5,948 nt of DNA from Lysobacterales bacterium (GTDB taxonomy: Bacteria; Pseudomonadota; Gammaproteobacteria; Xanthomonadales; Rhodanobacteraceae): assembly GCA_013298265.1 (NCBI GenBank), contig JAAFHE010000274.1:1-5948 (forward strand), read 5' to 3'. The translations under genes and the position numbers were made by a program. The first letter of the stretch is position 1, and the number at the start of each line of letters is the position of its first letter. The notes beneath the pieces were generated by a model. That model saw only the letters and a list, made by a program, of their open reading frames with translations, was not told the origin of the DNA and did not search any database. Positions 4,497 to 5,948 of the stretch are shown one piece after another.

Positions 4497-5918
4497 GTGA
4501 GCCGGATCCTGCTCGCCACCCTCGGATCGCTCGGCGATCTCAATCCCGTGCTTGCGATGGCGAAGACCCTTGAAGAGGCCGGCCATCGCGTTCGCGTTGC
4601 CGCAAACCCGATGCACACCGACGCGACGCGTCGGCAGGGGCTGGAATTCGTTCCACTCGGCCAGCTCGCGGATCCGACCGACCTCGCCAGCCACGATCGC
4701 ACGAGCGATGTGCACGACGATGCCATCGCGTTCGTGGACCACGCCAATTTCGGACAGCTCGACCGGCTGTTCGACGACCTCTTCGCCGCTGCCGAGTCTG
4801 CCGATGTGCTGCTGGCGCCGCATCACGTGGTGCCTGCACATCTGGTGGCGGCCAAGCGCGGTATTCCGTGGCTCGCCTTCACGCTCAGCCCCGCCTACCT
4901 GGTCGAGCAGACACGCCTGAGCGACAAGCGCGGGCCGCCGCCGCCGCCGCTGCCCACTCGGTGGCACGCGGCATTGGCAGCCTTGCGCCATCGCATCGGT
5001 CTGCCCCGGCGACTGTTTCCGTATACGGCAGTGTTCCAGGATTCGCCGACGATACTCGGGCTGTTTCCGGCCTTTCTGCTGGAACCCGGCATTACGGTGA
5101 ACAATCTCGAGGTCATGGGCTTTCCGCACAGTGCACTAGTGCAGCCGGCGCACGCACCGGACCCGAGCCTGCTGGCGTTCTGCGACGAACGCACCGTGAT
5201 CTTCTCGTTCGGTTCGTTTGTGGACCGAAGCAATCCACGCTACATGTTCGAGCAATCGGTCGCCGCGTGCCGCGCGCTGGGATTGAAGTGTCTCTACCTG
5301 AGCCAGTTCGTTGCCGCGACCGCGCCGGACGCAGACGATGTCATGATTCGCGGCTTCATTGATCATGCCGCGGTCTTTCCTCGCGTCGGCGCCATCGTCC
5401 ACCACGCCGGACTCGGCACATTGATTGCCGCGTGTGCGGCCGCCAAGCCCATGGTCACCGTGCCGTTCCTGTACGACCAGCCCTATCATGCGCAGCGCAT
5501 GGCCGCTCTGGTGAATGCTCCGGTTTTGCCGGCTGCACGGTACGGTCGCGACGCTCTGGTCGATGCGTTGCGGCAAGCACTCAAACATGCACCAGTCGCC
5601 AGCGCGCAGCTTGCAGCGCTGATGAGCAAGGAGACGAATGGCACGCTTCAACTGGTGCGTGCGGTGGCTGCGCGGTCGGGCGTCGCGCGTGTGGCACCGG
5701 GCGCTGCGGCAGAGAAAGTCGAGCAGCCAGGGCTACTCACGTTGGTGACCAGGGAAGCACCGTTCGATCGCGAGGGACGCAGCCCCCTGATAGGAAATCA
5801 GTTCGTCGGTCGGGCACGAGATGTCATGCCGTTCGAGCCGGCTGGACTCGATGCCGCGATGATAGTTGATGCAGGCCGACGGGCAGCCGTGGCGGCGGAA
5901 GAACGCGCAGAATGCTGA
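4497..5918 (+). CDS. GT1-family glycosyltransferase, RhlB/MGT-like
   Basis: This 473-residue enzyme has a GT-B fold and should transfer a sugar from a nucleotide-sugar donor to a small lipophilic acceptor, here probably the polyketide. The N-terminal acceptor domain opens with ILLATLGSLGDLNPVLAMA, the GSxGD motif shared by RhlB and macrolide glycosyltransferases. The donor site has VHHAGLGT (301-308), and Asp327-Gln328 within LYDQPYHAQRM match the conserved DQ that contacts the sugar. The sugar itself cannot be deduced. GTG 4497 is preferred: GGAAAA lies 9 nt upstream and the protein then begins exactly at the first strand, whereas TTG 4455 would add a residue stretch with no family match. 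The core ends near residue 395, leaving a tail of about 78 residues with no recognised domain. Five CCG codons in a row (4935-4949) encode a proline run at 147-151. A possible role besides tailoring is self-resistance through glycosylation of the product; this is inference. Confidence 0.9.
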   Translation: MSRILLATLGSLGDLNPVLAMAKTLEEAGHRVRVAANPMHTDATRRQGLEFVPLGQLADPTDLASHDRTSDVHDDAIAFVDHANFGQLDRLFDDLFAAAESADVLLAPHHVVPAHLVAAKRGIPWLAFTLSPAYLVEQTRLSDKRGPPPPPLPTRWHAALAALRHRIGLPRRLFPYTAVFQDSPTILGLFPAFLLEPGITVNNLEVMGFPHSALVQPAHAPDPSLLAFCDERTVIFSFGSFVDRSNPRYMFEQSVAACRALGLKCLYLSQFVAATAPDADDVMIRGFIDHAAVFPRVGAIVHHAGLGTLIAACAAAKPMVTVPFLYDQPYHAQRMAALVNAPVLPAARYGRDALVDALRQALKHAPVASAQLAALMSKETNGTLQLVRAVAARSGVARVAPGAAAEKVEQPGLLTLVTREAPFDREGRSPLIGNQFVGRARDVMPFEPAGLDAAMIVDAGRRAAVAAEERAEC

Positions 5919-5948
5919 GCGTGCGCACCAGGGCGCCGATGCAGCCGA
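5912..5948 (+). CDS. Possible start of the next gene (3' partial), product unknown
   Basis: ATG 5912 overlaps the glycosyltransferase stop by 7 nt and is preceded 8 nt upstream by GGAAGAA (5897-5903), a good ribosome site. The twelve codons visible read MLSVRTRAPMQP and stay open to the window edge. This is too little to identify a product; the overlap would suit another member of the same operon. It may not be a gene at all. Confidence 0.33.
   Translation, partial: MLSVRTRAPMQP

Overview
The window looks like part of a polyketide (PKS) biosynthetic gene cluster from a GC-rich Gram-negative bacterium. A member of the Burkholderiales is my best guess, from the codon usage and the style of the ketoreductase and glycosyltransferase, but the sequence does not fix the genus. 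All genes read on the + strand.

Layout. (1) Positions 2-433 are the last part of a large modular PKS. Only the C-terminal half of a ketoreductase (KR) domain is visible, and the protein stops straight after it, with no carrier protein or thioesterase. The KR resembles those of trans-acyltransferase systems. (2) Positions 426-764 overlap the PKS stop by 8 nt and hold what I read as the wreck of a stand-alone beta-ketoacyl synthase (KAS) gene. The family's N-terminal and C-terminal signatures are both present, but about 70 % of the length is gone and one internal motif sits in another frame. (3) Positions 785-1171 encode a small protein with five 14-residue repeats plus a partial sixth, of unknown function, loosely like MORN_2/YwqK repeats. 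(4) An AT-rich island at about 1171-1223 carries candidate promoter elements. (5) A compact tailoring operon follows: fatty acyl-AMP ligase (1285-2940), cytochrome P450 (2940-4142, start and stop overlapping), stand-alone acyl carrier protein (4172-4441) and an RhlB-like GT1 glycosyltransferase (4497-5918). (6) A further gene may start at 5912, overlapping the glycosyltransferase stop, and run out of the window.

How the genes may work together (inference). The ligase would activate a carboxylic acid as its acyl-adenylate and load it on the stand-alone ACP. The P450 would oxidise the ACP-bound chain, and the glycosyltransferase would add a sugar to the product, either as tailoring or as self-protection. 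The ligase/P450/ACP trio recalls mupU/mupO/macpE of the mupirocin cluster, which act on an already assembled polyketide acid. It could equally prepare a starter unit for the PKS. The two most interesting signals are this oxidise-on-a-carrier module and the decayed KAS gene inside an otherwise intact cluster.
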